Source of the DNA: Acidobacteriota bacterium
GTDB taxonomy: Bacteria; Acidobacteriota; Terriglobia; Terriglobales; Acidobacteriaceae
Assembly: GCA_021793595.1 (NCBI GenBank)
Contig: JAJYSL010000008.1
Coordinates: forward strand, 1 to 64,000
Reading direction: 5' to 3'
DNA: 64,000 bases
Shown here: one piece after another, positions 46,001 to 53,688 of the stretch
Layout: each line of letters begins with the position of its first letter
Position numbering within the stretch: position 1 is the first letter of the stretch
The notes under the pieces: model-generated
What the model was told of the DNA's origin: nothing
Databases searched by the model: none
Seen by the model: the letters and a program-made list of their open reading frames with translations, nothing else
Position numbers and translations under genes: made by a program

Positions 46001-48084
46001 TGAGGAGCGAGGTTCAGGCGAACGGAAAGCGCGCCGTCAACTTCGATCTTTTCCTGAACATTGTCGATACCGGAAACGGTTTACGACTGGAGTGCGATTA
46101 CAGCACCGGCCTATATGACGAGGCGACGATTGCTCGCTGGATGCAGAGTTATCGTACCCTGCTTGATGCCATCGTTGCCAATCCGGCGCAAAGTGTCGCG
46201 ACGCTAGACATTCTGGAACCCTCTCTTCGGAAGTTTCTACTGGAGGCGTGCAACCCACCTGCCACGGGACCGATGGAAGCGGAAAATGTTCCAGACTTAA
46301 TCGTGAAGGCGTTTGCCACAATGCCGAACCGGCCCGCCGCCGATTTTTATGGCTTGGAATTGACCCGCGCGCAACTGGCCAAACAGAGCGATCAGCTCGC
46401 ATCCTGGTTAATTCGCAACGGAGCAGGACCGGGTTCCCTGGTGGCCATCTACATGGATCGGTCGCTTGAGATGCTGGTGGCGATGCTGGGAGTGATGAAG
46501 GCAGGCGCTGCCTATGTGCCGCTGGATCCAATGTTTCCGCCGGCCCGCATTGCGCAAATCGTGGAAGAAACAAATGTACCTGTGATGGTTACATTGACTC
46601 GACACTTGGACGCCTTACCGCAATCGAACGCCAAGGTGATTGCACTGGATCACGAAACAGCAGGGTTGGAAAGAGAGCCTACGGCGACGCTGCCTGCAAT
46701 CCATCGCGATGATCGTGCCTATGTCATTTTCACTTCTGGATCGACAGGCAGGCCCAAGGGAGTGGAAGTATGTCATGGCAATGTGGTGAACCTATTGACG
46801 GATACGGCGCAGCGATTGGAGATGAAGCCGGAAGATCGACTGCTGGCTGTGACTACATTGTCTTTCGACATCGCGGTGCTGGAAATGCTGTTGCCGCTGG
46901 TTTCAGGAGGCACGGTGCTGATCGCTCACCGCGATGATGTGGCGGATGGCGCACAGTTGAAAGAATTGGTGCATGCAACACGGGCGACCGTGTTGCAGGC
47001 CACTCCCGTGACCTGGAGAATGCTGCTGGAGCAGGGATTTCAGGCAGCACCCGGCTTCAAAATGCTATGCGGCGGCGAGGCGTGGACAGCCGCGATGGGA
47101 GATCAGCTGCTGGAACATGGCGGTCGTTTGTGGAATATGTATGGACCGACTGAGACCACTGTCTGGTCTTCGATCACGGAAGTGAAGCGGGGCGCAGGTC
47201 GGATGACGATAGGTCCTCCCATCGCAAACACGCGATTCTATGTGCTGGATACGCAGTTCCAATTAGTGCTGCCGGGCGTGTCTGGAGAGCTGTTCATCGC
47301 CGGGGACGGTGTTGCGCGAGGATATTTTGAGCGGCCGGAATTGACGGCGGAAAAATTTCTTGCAGATCCGTTTGTTCCCGGAGAACGGATGTATCGCACC
47401 GGTGACGAAGTGCGCCAACTGGCAGACGGGCGGATTGAATTCCTGGGCCGGCTCGATCACCAGATCAAGCTGCGGGGATTTCGGATTGAGCTGGGCGATG
47501 TGGAAACGGCCATCCGTGCACTACCCGGAGTTCGTGACGCGGTCGCGATGCTGCGGCCAGATGCAAGCGGGGAGGCCATCCTGGTGGGGTATTACACGGG
47601 GGGTGAAAATTCAACGCCTGCGGAATTGAAGAGGGCACTGGGCGGTCAATTGCCGATCTACATGGTTCCGACGGTGATGAAGAAGTTGCCAAGTTTGCCG
47701 CTGACGCCAAATGGCAAGATCGACCGCAAGGCATTGCCGGAGCCGCGCGCGGATGTGGAGGTCGAGGCGGAAGAGTTTGTCGAACCGATGACACGGGCGG
47801 AAATCATACTGGCGGAGATTTTCTCCGACGTTTTAGGCTGCACACGCATCAGTATTCGCGCCAGTTTGTTGGATATGGGCGCCGATTCGCTGCGGATGTT
47901 TCAAATCGCGTCGCGAGCTCATCATCGAGGGCTCGCGGTGAGCGCAAAACAGTTGATGCAACTACATACGGTGGAAGCGGTAGCGGCGGCCGTGGATGCG
48001 GCGGACAAGAGCGCATCTAGCGGAGAGCTTCCGGCAGTTCCGTTGCAACGCATTTCCCGGGAGAATTACCGGGTTCATATGTAG
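40003..48084 (+). CDS. Hybrid PKS-NRPS megasynthase: KS-AT-ACP-aminotransferase-C-A-PCP
   Basis: A 2693-residue assembly-line protein. Ketosynthase: active Cys at about 184 (QSACSTSLL), His in VECHGTGTPLGD (about 320) and KGNIGHLDVAAG. Acyltransferase: GHSVGE (about 639) with HAFHS (about 734), the malonyl-type signature. ACP: LGFDSLFL, Ser about 998. No ketoreductase, dehydratase or enoylreductase is seen. After a Pro/Ala/Gln linker comes a class III PLP aminotransferase (NTGSEAVMAAMRIAR; IFDEVVNGFR; Lys about 1450 in TYGKVIGGG), as in mycosubtilin- and microcystin-type enzymes. Then condensation (HHLVCDG about 1770), adenylation (residues D-I-L-Q-L-G-M-V-W-K, glycine-like) and PCP (MGADSLRM, Ser about 2629). 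ATG 40003 overlaps the previous stop. Predicted: malonate extension, beta-amination, glycine addition. Confidence 0.93.
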   Translation: MSDRWKNSVAIIGVAGRFPGAENVEQLWQNLCEGRESVRPIATEDLEDGLTEAQRAEGKYIPARAVLDNVDLFDADFFRVLPREAAVADPQQRVLMECAWEALEDAGYDPARIAGNVGVFAGSSINTYLLLHLASDPGFRAEFTRSYQVGSFPALVGNGHDFLATRISYKLNLRGPAMTVQSACSTSLLAVAQAWQSLTNYQSDLALAGGVSISFPQHRGYFYQDGGMVSADGHCRPFDAAATGTVFGAGAGMVLLKRAEEAIADGDHIYALLLGAGINNDGSDKFGYAAPSQKGQADAISMAYAVAGVDPASVDYVECHGTGTPLGDPIEVGALAEAFAAGGTRAAPCLLSSVKGNIGHLDVAAGVTGLLKAAMSLDREKIPGTLHYSEPNPRLDLPNIPFMVSSQATPWPRGRAIRRAGVSAFGFGGTNVHVVLEEAPASDAKSSQRAKHLLCLSARTETALMAQCSRLANHLERADAESVSLPNVAYTLAEGRRAFSHRVAIAAATHEEAIAQLRKTDAIQSRATTAMEAPRVAMLFPGQGTQFPGMTEDLYHSEPFYRDVVDDCCRHLQRLTGLNLLPVMFPAIDDAEDTHAWEDAARTLEQTKFAQPALFVTSYALANLWMHWGVAPACLVGHSVGELVAACVAGVLSLSDALLFVARRGEWMQEMPGGSMLAVRMQSQQLQMRLPENISIAAVNSPSLTVASGPTADIERLAKTLEKENIASRRLHTSHAFHSAMVEPVMARLRTLLASIALQEPKVPIISTVTGSVLTVAEATSPEYWARHCRVTVNFSAAASKVIQDGYEILLEAGAGDTLSTLVRQQLARGTKIAACASIPGGASRASTDDKSSWDGIAASAGALWSRGVALDWNVYYANEPHRRVSLPTYPFDRKRYWVEARRTVLAADAPVPVEDISASPLEQNIPSKKGSSTATNLNALEKQMTSTVNAKTDSSTPREDRSARISQEVAELLADLSGLDLAADQYKASFLELGFDSLFLTQAAQKIQNKYGVKIAFRQLLDTLSSIRLIAEYLDQQLPPDAAPAAAAQAARTAQPTLAVAAPDPTITAPQAHAIPPAAQPDMALDGKIATLMQQQLQAVTQLIQSQLQILGSAPAGAVTQPATQSHPVQQKTVVVAQPVTAAHDSKPAGDHPLLQKQVSAAGHHTLTPEQERFITDLTSRYCRKTAQSKAFTQQHRRALADPRVVSGFRPEWKEMVYSLVSSRSKGSKLWDIDGNEYIDLVNGFGPTMFGHAPEFVLKALQEQMNEGFAIGPQTPLAGKAANLLTQLTGTDRVTFCNTGSEAVMAAMRIARTVTGRDRVVFFAGDYHGQFDEVLAKQLKRKGEILSQPSAPGIPRANLGNVTVLDYGTDEALQYIEQHAEELAAVLIEPVQSRHPNLQPKDFLLRVREITRQSGTAFIFDEVVNGFRIHPRGAQGYYGIEADLVTYGKVIGGGMPIGILAGKSAFMDALDGGTWQFGDASVPEAGVTFFAGTFVRHPLTMAALCATLEHIRDAGVALYDTLNDRSARFVKQLNDVFARRGAPLHLDACGSVMYFGIPLEVRFGGLLFYLLREKGVFILEGFPLYLTTAHTDADLEQIVRAFDESLAELQRCGLMPQDRKEETEGHVKSHVTPTVTEVALTEPQLEIMLAAQVSDEANCAFNESFRLPLDGILDREALQQAWQALIARHDALRMSLVPAGDKMRVDPHCEIPIRTVDLSSHSAAEQQRLLDAMIAAEGRQPFELVQGPLLRCQLVKLATDKHLLLITGHHLVCDGWTVNVIVDELGQLYSAAVQKISAALPPAKSFTRYAQEIQQADWREQERRDLEYWKQQLTPEPEVLTLPSDRNRPAERSFAGSTYVTEFPKEFATTLRKTGAQAGCTLFTTLLAGWQILLWRLSGNSDPVTMIPAAAQSQMESEVLVGHCVHLLPIRAGLAPEMKAVDYLRALKPVVLDAYEHQHATYGSMVRALTPRREPGRLPLSEIQFNLEQVGRGAVFTGLRSEVQANGKRAVNFDLFLNIVDTGNGLRLECDYSTGLYDEATIARWMQSYRTLLDAIVANPAQSVATLDILEPSLRKFLLEACNPPATGPMEAENVPDLIVKAFATMPNRPAADFYGLELTRAQLAKQSDQLASWLIRNGAGPGSLVAIYMDRSLEMLVAMLGVMKAGAAYVPLDPMFPPARIAQIVEETNVPVMVTLTRHLDALPQSNAKVIALDHETAGLEREPTATLPAIHRDDRAYVIFTSGSTGRPKGVEVCHGNVVNLLTDTAQRLEMKPEDRLLAVTTLSFDIAVLEMLLPLVSGGTVLIAHRDDVADGAQLKELVHATRATVLQATPVTWRMLLEQGFQAAPGFKMLCGGEAWTAAMGDQLLEHGGRLWNMYGPTETTVWSSITEVKRGAGRMTIGPPIANTRFYVLDTQFQLVLPGVSGELFIAGDGVARGYFERPELTAEKFLADPFVPGERMYRTGDEVRQLADGRIEFLGRLDHQIKLRGFRIELGDVETAIRALPGVRDAVAMLRPDASGEAILVGYYTGGENSTPAELKRALGGQLPIYMVPTVMKKLPSLPLTPNGKIDRKALPEPRADVEVEAEEFVEPMTRAEIILAEIFSDVLGCTRISIRASLLDMGADSLRMFQIASRAHHRGLAVSAKQLMQLHTVEAVAAAVDAADKSASSGELPAVPLQRISRENYRVHM

Positions 48085-48159
48085 GCCTTCGATCACGCTG
48101 TAACGGTGGGATCCCAGACACACGTTGCTCGCCATGGATAAGGAAAAGGATAAAAGATC

Positions 48160-51100
48160 GTGTCGACCTTAGTTAGTTCCACAACATCAACGAACGACGA
48201 AGCAACAGAGGGCGCCATTTATGCGATGCCCGCCACTCCGCTGCAGATACGTTTGTGGAAGCTGAATGAAGTGTCACCCGATCCTGCATGGAACGTTGCC
48301 GTCCGATTCCGACTTTCCGGCGCGCTGGATCGAGAGAAGTTTGAGCACGCGATGCAATGGCTGGCGACGCGCCATGAAGCACTGCGCACATCGTTCACCG
48401 TGCACAACGGCGCTGTGGTCCAGCGGATCGCCGCGAACGTATCCCTGCGGTTGCAGTGGTGCGATCTGGAGTGGTTCGATCCGGCGACCCGGGAAGCGGA
48501 AGTCGCACGTCTTTCGCTGGAACAAGCGCGCCAGATCCTGCCATTGACTTCGGCTCCGCTGTTGCGCGCCGGCATGCTGCGGTTGAGCGACACAGAACAC
48601 ATCCTGCTATGGAACATACATCACAGCGCGTGCGATGGCTGGTCTGTAGGACTGCTGGTGGGCGACCTGATGGCGTGCTATGGCGAATTGCTGCAGGGTA
48701 AGGACCCTGCGTCAAGCACAGCGCTGGACTATGGGGATTATGCGGTATGGCTGGACGCGCAGCGCAAGACGCCTGAATACGAATCCCACAGAGAGTACTG
48801 GAAGGGTCAATTGCAGGGTCTCGAAGTCGCTCCGCTGCCAGATGCATGGCGCGCAGCCGCAGCGACGACGGAAGCTTCCACGATTCAATCATTGCTGCTA
48901 TCGCGTTCGCTGACAGACTCGATCGCAACTGTGGCGCAGCGTCACCATTCAACATTTTTCCACGCAGTGCTGGCCGCGTTTGGATTACTGCTGCGTACGC
49001 AGCAATCGAAATCCGACGTGGTGCTGGAAACTCCCATGAGTGGGCGCCATCAGTCGGAACTGGAGAAGGTAGTCGGAGCGTTCGTGAATTATTTGCCGCT
49101 CCGCTTCCGCGTGGATGCGGAGATGCGGTTCAGCGATCTGATGCACGAAGTTCGCGACATGGTGACGGATTGCTTCGACCATGCGCAGTTCCGCTACGAA
49201 GATATGCTGGCGGACCTGGAGAAAGAAGGCAGCGAGGTGGCTGCTGGCGTGTCGCTGACGCCCGTTGCCTTTATTTGCCAGCAGGATTTTGTTCACCCCA
49301 TCACTGCGGGTGGAGTAGCGATGACCGCAGTGCCCTCGGTCAGTCCGGGAGCGCTTCGTCCGCTGACCGTCTTTATGGTCGAGCGTGCGGACGGATGGCG
49401 TCTTTCCTGTGAAGTGGACAACCATGTTGCCTCGCAGGAAGCGGGCCTTCGTTTGCTGGAAGGGTATCAGCGACTGCTGGCGGTGATTGCCGCAGCAGGA
49501 GAGGAAGAACCGACGGCCGAGATTGCTGTGCGAGCCGGTCTGGGGCCGATCGCTACAGCGGCAGATGAGCGCGTCGTGACGAAAATCGATGGAGCTGTGG
49601 AAGCGCCGGGCGGCGTGGTGAGGATCCCAGCCACGGAGTTCCAGCGGCGGTTCTGGAGGCTGGACTCTTTGAACCCGGGAGGGGTTGCGTTCCATGTTCG
49701 GATCCGTTTGCAGTTGAAGGGGCGGTTACAGGTGGAGGCGCTGGAGAGGGCGATTGCCAGAGTCGCTCGCAGGAACGAGATTTTACGGACAACCCTGGAA
49801 GAAGAGAACGACGAGGTGTGGCAGGTGGTCCATCCGGAGCTGCCCATCGATTTTTGCCTGCTGTTTTCGGATGTGCAGGGACCGGACGGATTGCGATCGG
49901 AGGCTCAACGGCTCGCCGAATACGCGATTATCGATCGTGAAGGACGAGAGGGATTTTCTCTGTCGAATGGTCCATTGTTTCGGGTGCGTGTGCTGCGTCT
50001 GGAAAACGATCTACATTGGTTGGCGATCACGCTGTCCCACGGCGTTGTCGATGGATGGTCGACAGGAATGTTCCTGGAACAACTGCAGCAGGCGTACGAG
50101 CAGGAGATTGGTTTCGGAAACGCGAGCAAGAATTCGCCAGTGCAGTTTTCGGCGTACGCGCAGAAGGAGCGAAAACTGCTGACGAGCCCGGAGAGGGATC
50201 GCCGTCTGGCATGGTGGCAGAAATATCTCAGGGGAGTCTGGACGCCGTTGGATTTGCCGCAGGATCTCGAGACATCGAGTCCTACGGTGGGGGATGCACG
50301 CGCGGGGCTGGTGACGGAGGTTCTGGATTCGGCCACGGTGGCGTCGGCGCGGCAATTTGCCCGCACATGCCAGGCTACGTCGTTTGCAGTCTTTGGCGCG
50401 GGATTTCAGGCTTTGTTGTCGCTTTACAGCGGACAAAGCGACATTCTTTTTTTGACGCCGCATGCCAATCGAACAGAAAATACGGAAGCCATTATGGGGC
50501 CGCTGGCGGACCCGATTTGCCTGACCGCGCACATTGGAGCCGAGACAACCTTCCGTGAGCTGGTGACACGGTTTGGGGAAGAATCGATGGACGCGATGGA
50601 GCAGGCCTTGCCGCTGAATCTGGTGACGCCGCTGGTCGATATGCGGGTGAGCCGGGATTATCATCCGTTGAACCAAATCACGTTCTTCTATCAGCGCGCA
50701 TTTGTTCATGAGATGCACTGGAAGGGGTTGGAGATCGATGCGTTACCCGATCTTCCAGCGGTGACTGGCAGCGAATGGCAGTTGGGGGTGGTGGAGCGGA
50801 AAACCGGTGTTTATCTGGAATTTCTCTACGATGCGAAGCTGTATTCCGAGGCGACGATTCAGACAGCGCAGCGGCACTTTGCGCGCTTGTTGCGGGAAGC
50901 GGTGATGGCTCCAGATACGCCTTTGTCGCAACTGAAATTGATGACGACAGAAGAAATCGAGAAGTATTCGATGGCCGCGTCTGTTCCGCCTGTAATCGGA
51001 CGGCTGCTGCCGCGTAGACAGGCGCTGGCGCCAGCGGTGGACACGCCACTGGAAGGCGACAAGATTGCACCGGCGATGACGGTGCCCATGTCGCAGAGTG

Positions 51101-52263
51101 AGCGTGACATGGTTCGCATATGGCGGCAGGTTCTGAAGATCGAGGAAATGGATCTGAACTCCAATTTCTTCGATCTGGGCGGTCATTCGCTACTGCTGGC
51201 GAGACTGCAGACTCTGTTAAAGCGGGAGTTCAATGTGCAATTGACGGCGGCGGAGGTTTTCCGTAATCCGACCATTGGCACCTTGGCAGCGTGGCTGGAG
51301 CGAGCGCAGTCATTGCAGCCGGGTGTCCCAAGAGAAGTTCATCGTCCCGCCGATCAGAATCCGCGCATCATTCCGATTCAGCCATTGGGAACCGATCGCC
51401 CGATTTTCGTGATTTCGCAAAGCATGATTTTTCGTACGCTGGCTGCGGAGTTGGGCACGGAACAGCCGGTGTACGCGATTCAAACGGTGGAGCAGGACAA
51501 TGCGGCCATGGCGACTGCCAGTTATGCGCAGTTGATCGATTTCTATGTACGACTGATTCAGGAAGTCCAGCCATCCGGACCGTATCGGTTGGCAGGCTGG
51601 TGTGTTTCAGGTTGGATAGCCTACGGAGTTGCACGTCGCCTGGAGGACCTTGGGCAGCAGATTGATCTGGCAATGATTATCGATGCCTGGGCGCCGGGCT
51701 ATTGGAAAGGCCAGCCGTCGCTGCGCCGCCGGCTCATGTTGGCGATCTATCACATCCAGCGCTGTCGCTGGACCGCGAGCAAGCCAAAGAAAATCGGCGA
51801 GGCCGGCCAGGGTTCGTTTGCCCAAAGAAGCGCGCAGGCAATTCGAATTGTGGTGGCGAAACTGGGCGGTCGTTTGCAGCAATGGGCTGCTCCAGCGGGC
51901 TCTCGCGAAACCGGAGAGGAGCGACTCAATCAGCATTTGCAGTCGACTGCCTCCCTGGCGGCATCGAGCGGTCCATTGCAGGGCAAAGCATTGCTGTTCC
52001 GCAGCGAAGAAGAGCCAACGGGTCCGATGCTGGCCGCCGATATGGGATGGTCGCAGTTGTTCGGACGGAATGTCGAAGTAGAAGTGATGCCTGGAGACCA
52101 CCACGAGATATTCAACCTACCCGGAGCGCGGATGATGGCACTTCGTGCTCGTACGATGCTGGGGCACGACAAAGCCGCTTCAGGAGTGCCGGTTGTCGCT
52201 AAGGTTGCCAGCGCAGGGTCTGGAACTATGCTCTGCAGCACCGGTCCAGAGGTGGTGCGCTAA
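48160..52263 (+). CDS. Terminal NRPS protein: C-C-PCP-TE with cysteine-type thioesterase
   Basis: 1367 residues, last assembly-line protein. The first condensation domain (about 22-450) has intact HHSACDG at 154 and GAFVNYLPLR. The second (about 490-950) has SHGVVDG at 626: the first His is Ser, but the second, catalytic His remains. There is no adenylation domain. The PCP has DLGGHSLLLA with Ser at 1010. The thioesterase (about 1060-1330) reads AGWCVSGW, so the nucleophile is Cys 1148 where most have Ser; Asp 1175 (IIDAWAPG) and a His in PGDHHEI (about 1314) complete the triad. The start is GTG 48160 after AAGGA, 75 bases past the previous stop. Tandem C domains and the missing A domain are unusual; the PCP may be loaded in trans. 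Confidence 0.9.
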   Translation: MSTLVSSTTSTNDEATEGAIYAMPATPLQIRLWKLNEVSPDPAWNVAVRFRLSGALDREKFEHAMQWLATRHEALRTSFTVHNGAVVQRIAANVSLRLQWCDLEWFDPATREAEVARLSLEQARQILPLTSAPLLRAGMLRLSDTEHILLWNIHHSACDGWSVGLLVGDLMACYGELLQGKDPASSTALDYGDYAVWLDAQRKTPEYESHREYWKGQLQGLEVAPLPDAWRAAAATTEASTIQSLLLSRSLTDSIATVAQRHHSTFFHAVLAAFGLLLRTQQSKSDVVLETPMSGRHQSELEKVVGAFVNYLPLRFRVDAEMRFSDLMHEVRDMVTDCFDHAQFRYEDMLADLEKEGSEVAAGVSLTPVAFICQQDFVHPITAGGVAMTAVPSVSPGALRPLTVFMVERADGWRLSCEVDNHVASQEAGLRLLEGYQRLLAVIAAAGEEEPTAEIAVRAGLGPIATAADERVVTKIDGAVEAPGGVVRIPATEFQRRFWRLDSLNPGGVAFHVRIRLQLKGRLQVEALERAIARVARRNEILRTTLEEENDEVWQVVHPELPIDFCLLFSDVQGPDGLRSEAQRLAEYAIIDREGREGFSLSNGPLFRVRVLRLENDLHWLAITLSHGVVDGWSTGMFLEQLQQAYEQEIGFGNASKNSPVQFSAYAQKERKLLTSPERDRRLAWWQKYLRGVWTPLDLPQDLETSSPTVGDARAGLVTEVLDSATVASARQFARTCQATSFAVFGAGFQALLSLYSGQSDILFLTPHANRTENTEAIMGPLADPICLTAHIGAETTFRELVTRFGEESMDAMEQALPLNLVTPLVDMRVSRDYHPLNQITFFYQRAFVHEMHWKGLEIDALPDLPAVTGSEWQLGVVERKTGVYLEFLYDAKLYSEATIQTAQRHFARLLREAVMAPDTPLSQLKLMTTEEIEKYSMAASVPPVIGRLLPRRQALAPAVDTPLEGDKIAPAMTVPMSQSERDMVRIWRQVLKIEEMDLNSNFFDLGGHSLLLARLQTLLKREFNVQLTAAEVFRNPTIGTLAAWLERAQSLQPGVPREVHRPADQNPRIIPIQPLGTDRPIFVISQSMIFRTLAAELGTEQPVYAIQTVEQDNAAMATASYAQLIDFYVRLIQEVQPSGPYRLAGWCVSGWIAYGVARRLEDLGQQIDLAMIIDAWAPGYWKGQPSLRRRLMLAIYHIQRCRWTASKPKKIGEAGQGSFAQRSAQAIRIVVAKLGGRLQQWAAPAGSRETGEERLNQHLQSTASLAASSGPLQGKALLFRSEEEPTGPMLAADMGWSQLFGRNVEVEVMPGDHHEIFNLPGARMMALRARTMLGHDKAASGVPVVAKVASAGSGTMLCSTGPEVVR

Positions 52264-53678
52264 TGCGTCCACTGGAAGCGGCAGGATTTGCGCTGGCGGT
52301 GCCGGCCGTCTTTGCCCTGCTGGGCTGGATGCCGAGGCGTGCAGGAGTTGTGTTCGCTGCATTGTCGTGCGCCATTTTGTTGCTGGCCGCAGCATGGGTA
52401 GGAGCTTACTGGCAATTGATTCCGTTGTATGCGGGAGTGGTGTTGAGCCTGTTTGCGCTGGGGCGCACCCGGCCGCGCAATCGTATGCATTGGCTAGCGG
52501 CCGCGGTGACTATCCTGCTGCTGCTGACAGCAGCATGCACATATGTGCTGCCGATGTTCAGCCTGCCAAGGCCGACTGGTCCCTACGCAACTGGGACGCG
52601 GGTGGAGCAGATGGTCGATCCCGTTCGCATGGAGACGCATATTGCAGGGCCGAAGCGGCCACGCGAAATTATGGTGCAGATATGGTATCCGGCGAGTCCG
52701 AACCATCAGCGACTGGCGAGCTATCGCATGCGCCGCGAGACCACCTGGTTATCGAGTTACATGGGGGTGTTGCAAACACATTCCTACCGTGACGCCGCCG
52801 TCGCCAGCAGCGGAGCGCCGTTCCCGGTGTTGCTATTCAATCCTGCATGGGCGGGACATCGCACGCAGAACACCTACCAGGTGGAAGATCTTGCCAGCCA
52901 TGGATTTATTGTGGTCGGGGTCGATCATACCTACAATTCCGGTCCGGTTGCGTTTCCGGACGGACGCGTGATTGAGCCCACAGATGGACATGACATTGCG
53001 GACTTTCAAAACACGACAGTGGCGCAGCAGTATGCCTTCGGAGGCAAAGAGGTCGATGTGGAGGCGGGCGACGATGTTCTGGTGCTGAATGCTCTTTCAG
53101 CCGCGAATATCGATCCGGGCAGTCCATGGTTCCATCGCGTCGATGCCAACGATGCGGGAGCCTTCGGGCATTCTTTCGGCGGGGCAGTGGCGGCAGAAGT
53201 CTGCTATCAAGACCCCAGGGTGAAGGCGGCGCTGAATGAAGATGGCTGGATGTTTGGCGAGGCTGCCACGCGAGGACTGGACAAGCCCTATCTGGTGATG
53301 AATGACGATGGGGCGCCGATCACGGCAGCGGAATTGCAGTCGAAAGATGCGCAGACACGTCGAGAAGCCAAGCTGACCGATATCGATATCAACAATTTGC
53401 AACACACCATGCGCGCTTTTGGCGGGTACATGCTGACGATCCGAGGATCGCGGCATTTCGATTTTTCCGATCGGCCGCTCTATTCGCCGATGCGTCGTTT
53501 GACGGAGGCCGGAACGATGTCTCCGGTGCGGGTGCACGAGATTGTGGAATCGTACACGCTGCAATTTTTCGCGCACACATTGCAAGGTAAGCCGGCGCCA
53601 TTGCTGGCCGAGAACGAGAGTCCTTATAAGGAGGTGCAGTTTGAGAACTGGTTTTCTCACAACGCATCGACACGTTGA
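52263..53678 (+). CDS. Membrane-anchored alpha/beta hydrolase (PAF-acetylhydrolase-like)
   Basis: The 471 residues comprise three to four N-terminal hydrophobic helices (about 1-105) and an alpha/beta-hydrolase domain facing the periplasm or outside. The nucleophile elbow is GAFGHSFGGAVAAE; upstream, VLLFNPAWAGHR forms the oxyanion region, and IRGSRHFDFSD carries the likely catalytic His. The layout matches the platelet-activating-factor acetylhydrolase isoform II family. ATG 52263 overlaps the stop of the NRPS gene by one base, so it is translationally coupled and probably acts on the assembly-line product, for instance by hydrolysing or transferring it at the membrane. No substrate can be read. 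Confidence 0.82.
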   Translation: MRPLEAAGFALAVPAVFALLGWMPRRAGVVFAALSCAILLLAAAWVGAYWQLIPLYAGVVLSLFALGRTRPRNRMHWLAAAVTILLLLTAACTYVLPMFSLPRPTGPYATGTRVEQMVDPVRMETHIAGPKRPREIMVQIWYPASPNHQRLASYRMRRETTWLSSYMGVLQTHSYRDAAVASSGAPFPVLLFNPAWAGHRTQNTYQVEDLASHGFIVVGVDHTYNSGPVAFPDGRVIEPTDGHDIADFQNTTVAQQYAFGGKEVDVEAGDDVLVLNALSAANIDPGSPWFHRVDANDAGAFGHSFGGAVAAEVCYQDPRVKAALNEDGWMFGEAATRGLDKPYLVMNDDGAPITAAELQSKDAQTRREAKLTDIDINNLQHTMRAFGGYMLTIRGSRHFDFSDRPLYSPMRRLTEAGTMSPVRVHEIVESYTLQFFAHTLQGKPAPLLAENESPYKEVQFENWFSHNASTR

Positions 53679-53688
53679 GGATGAGGCT

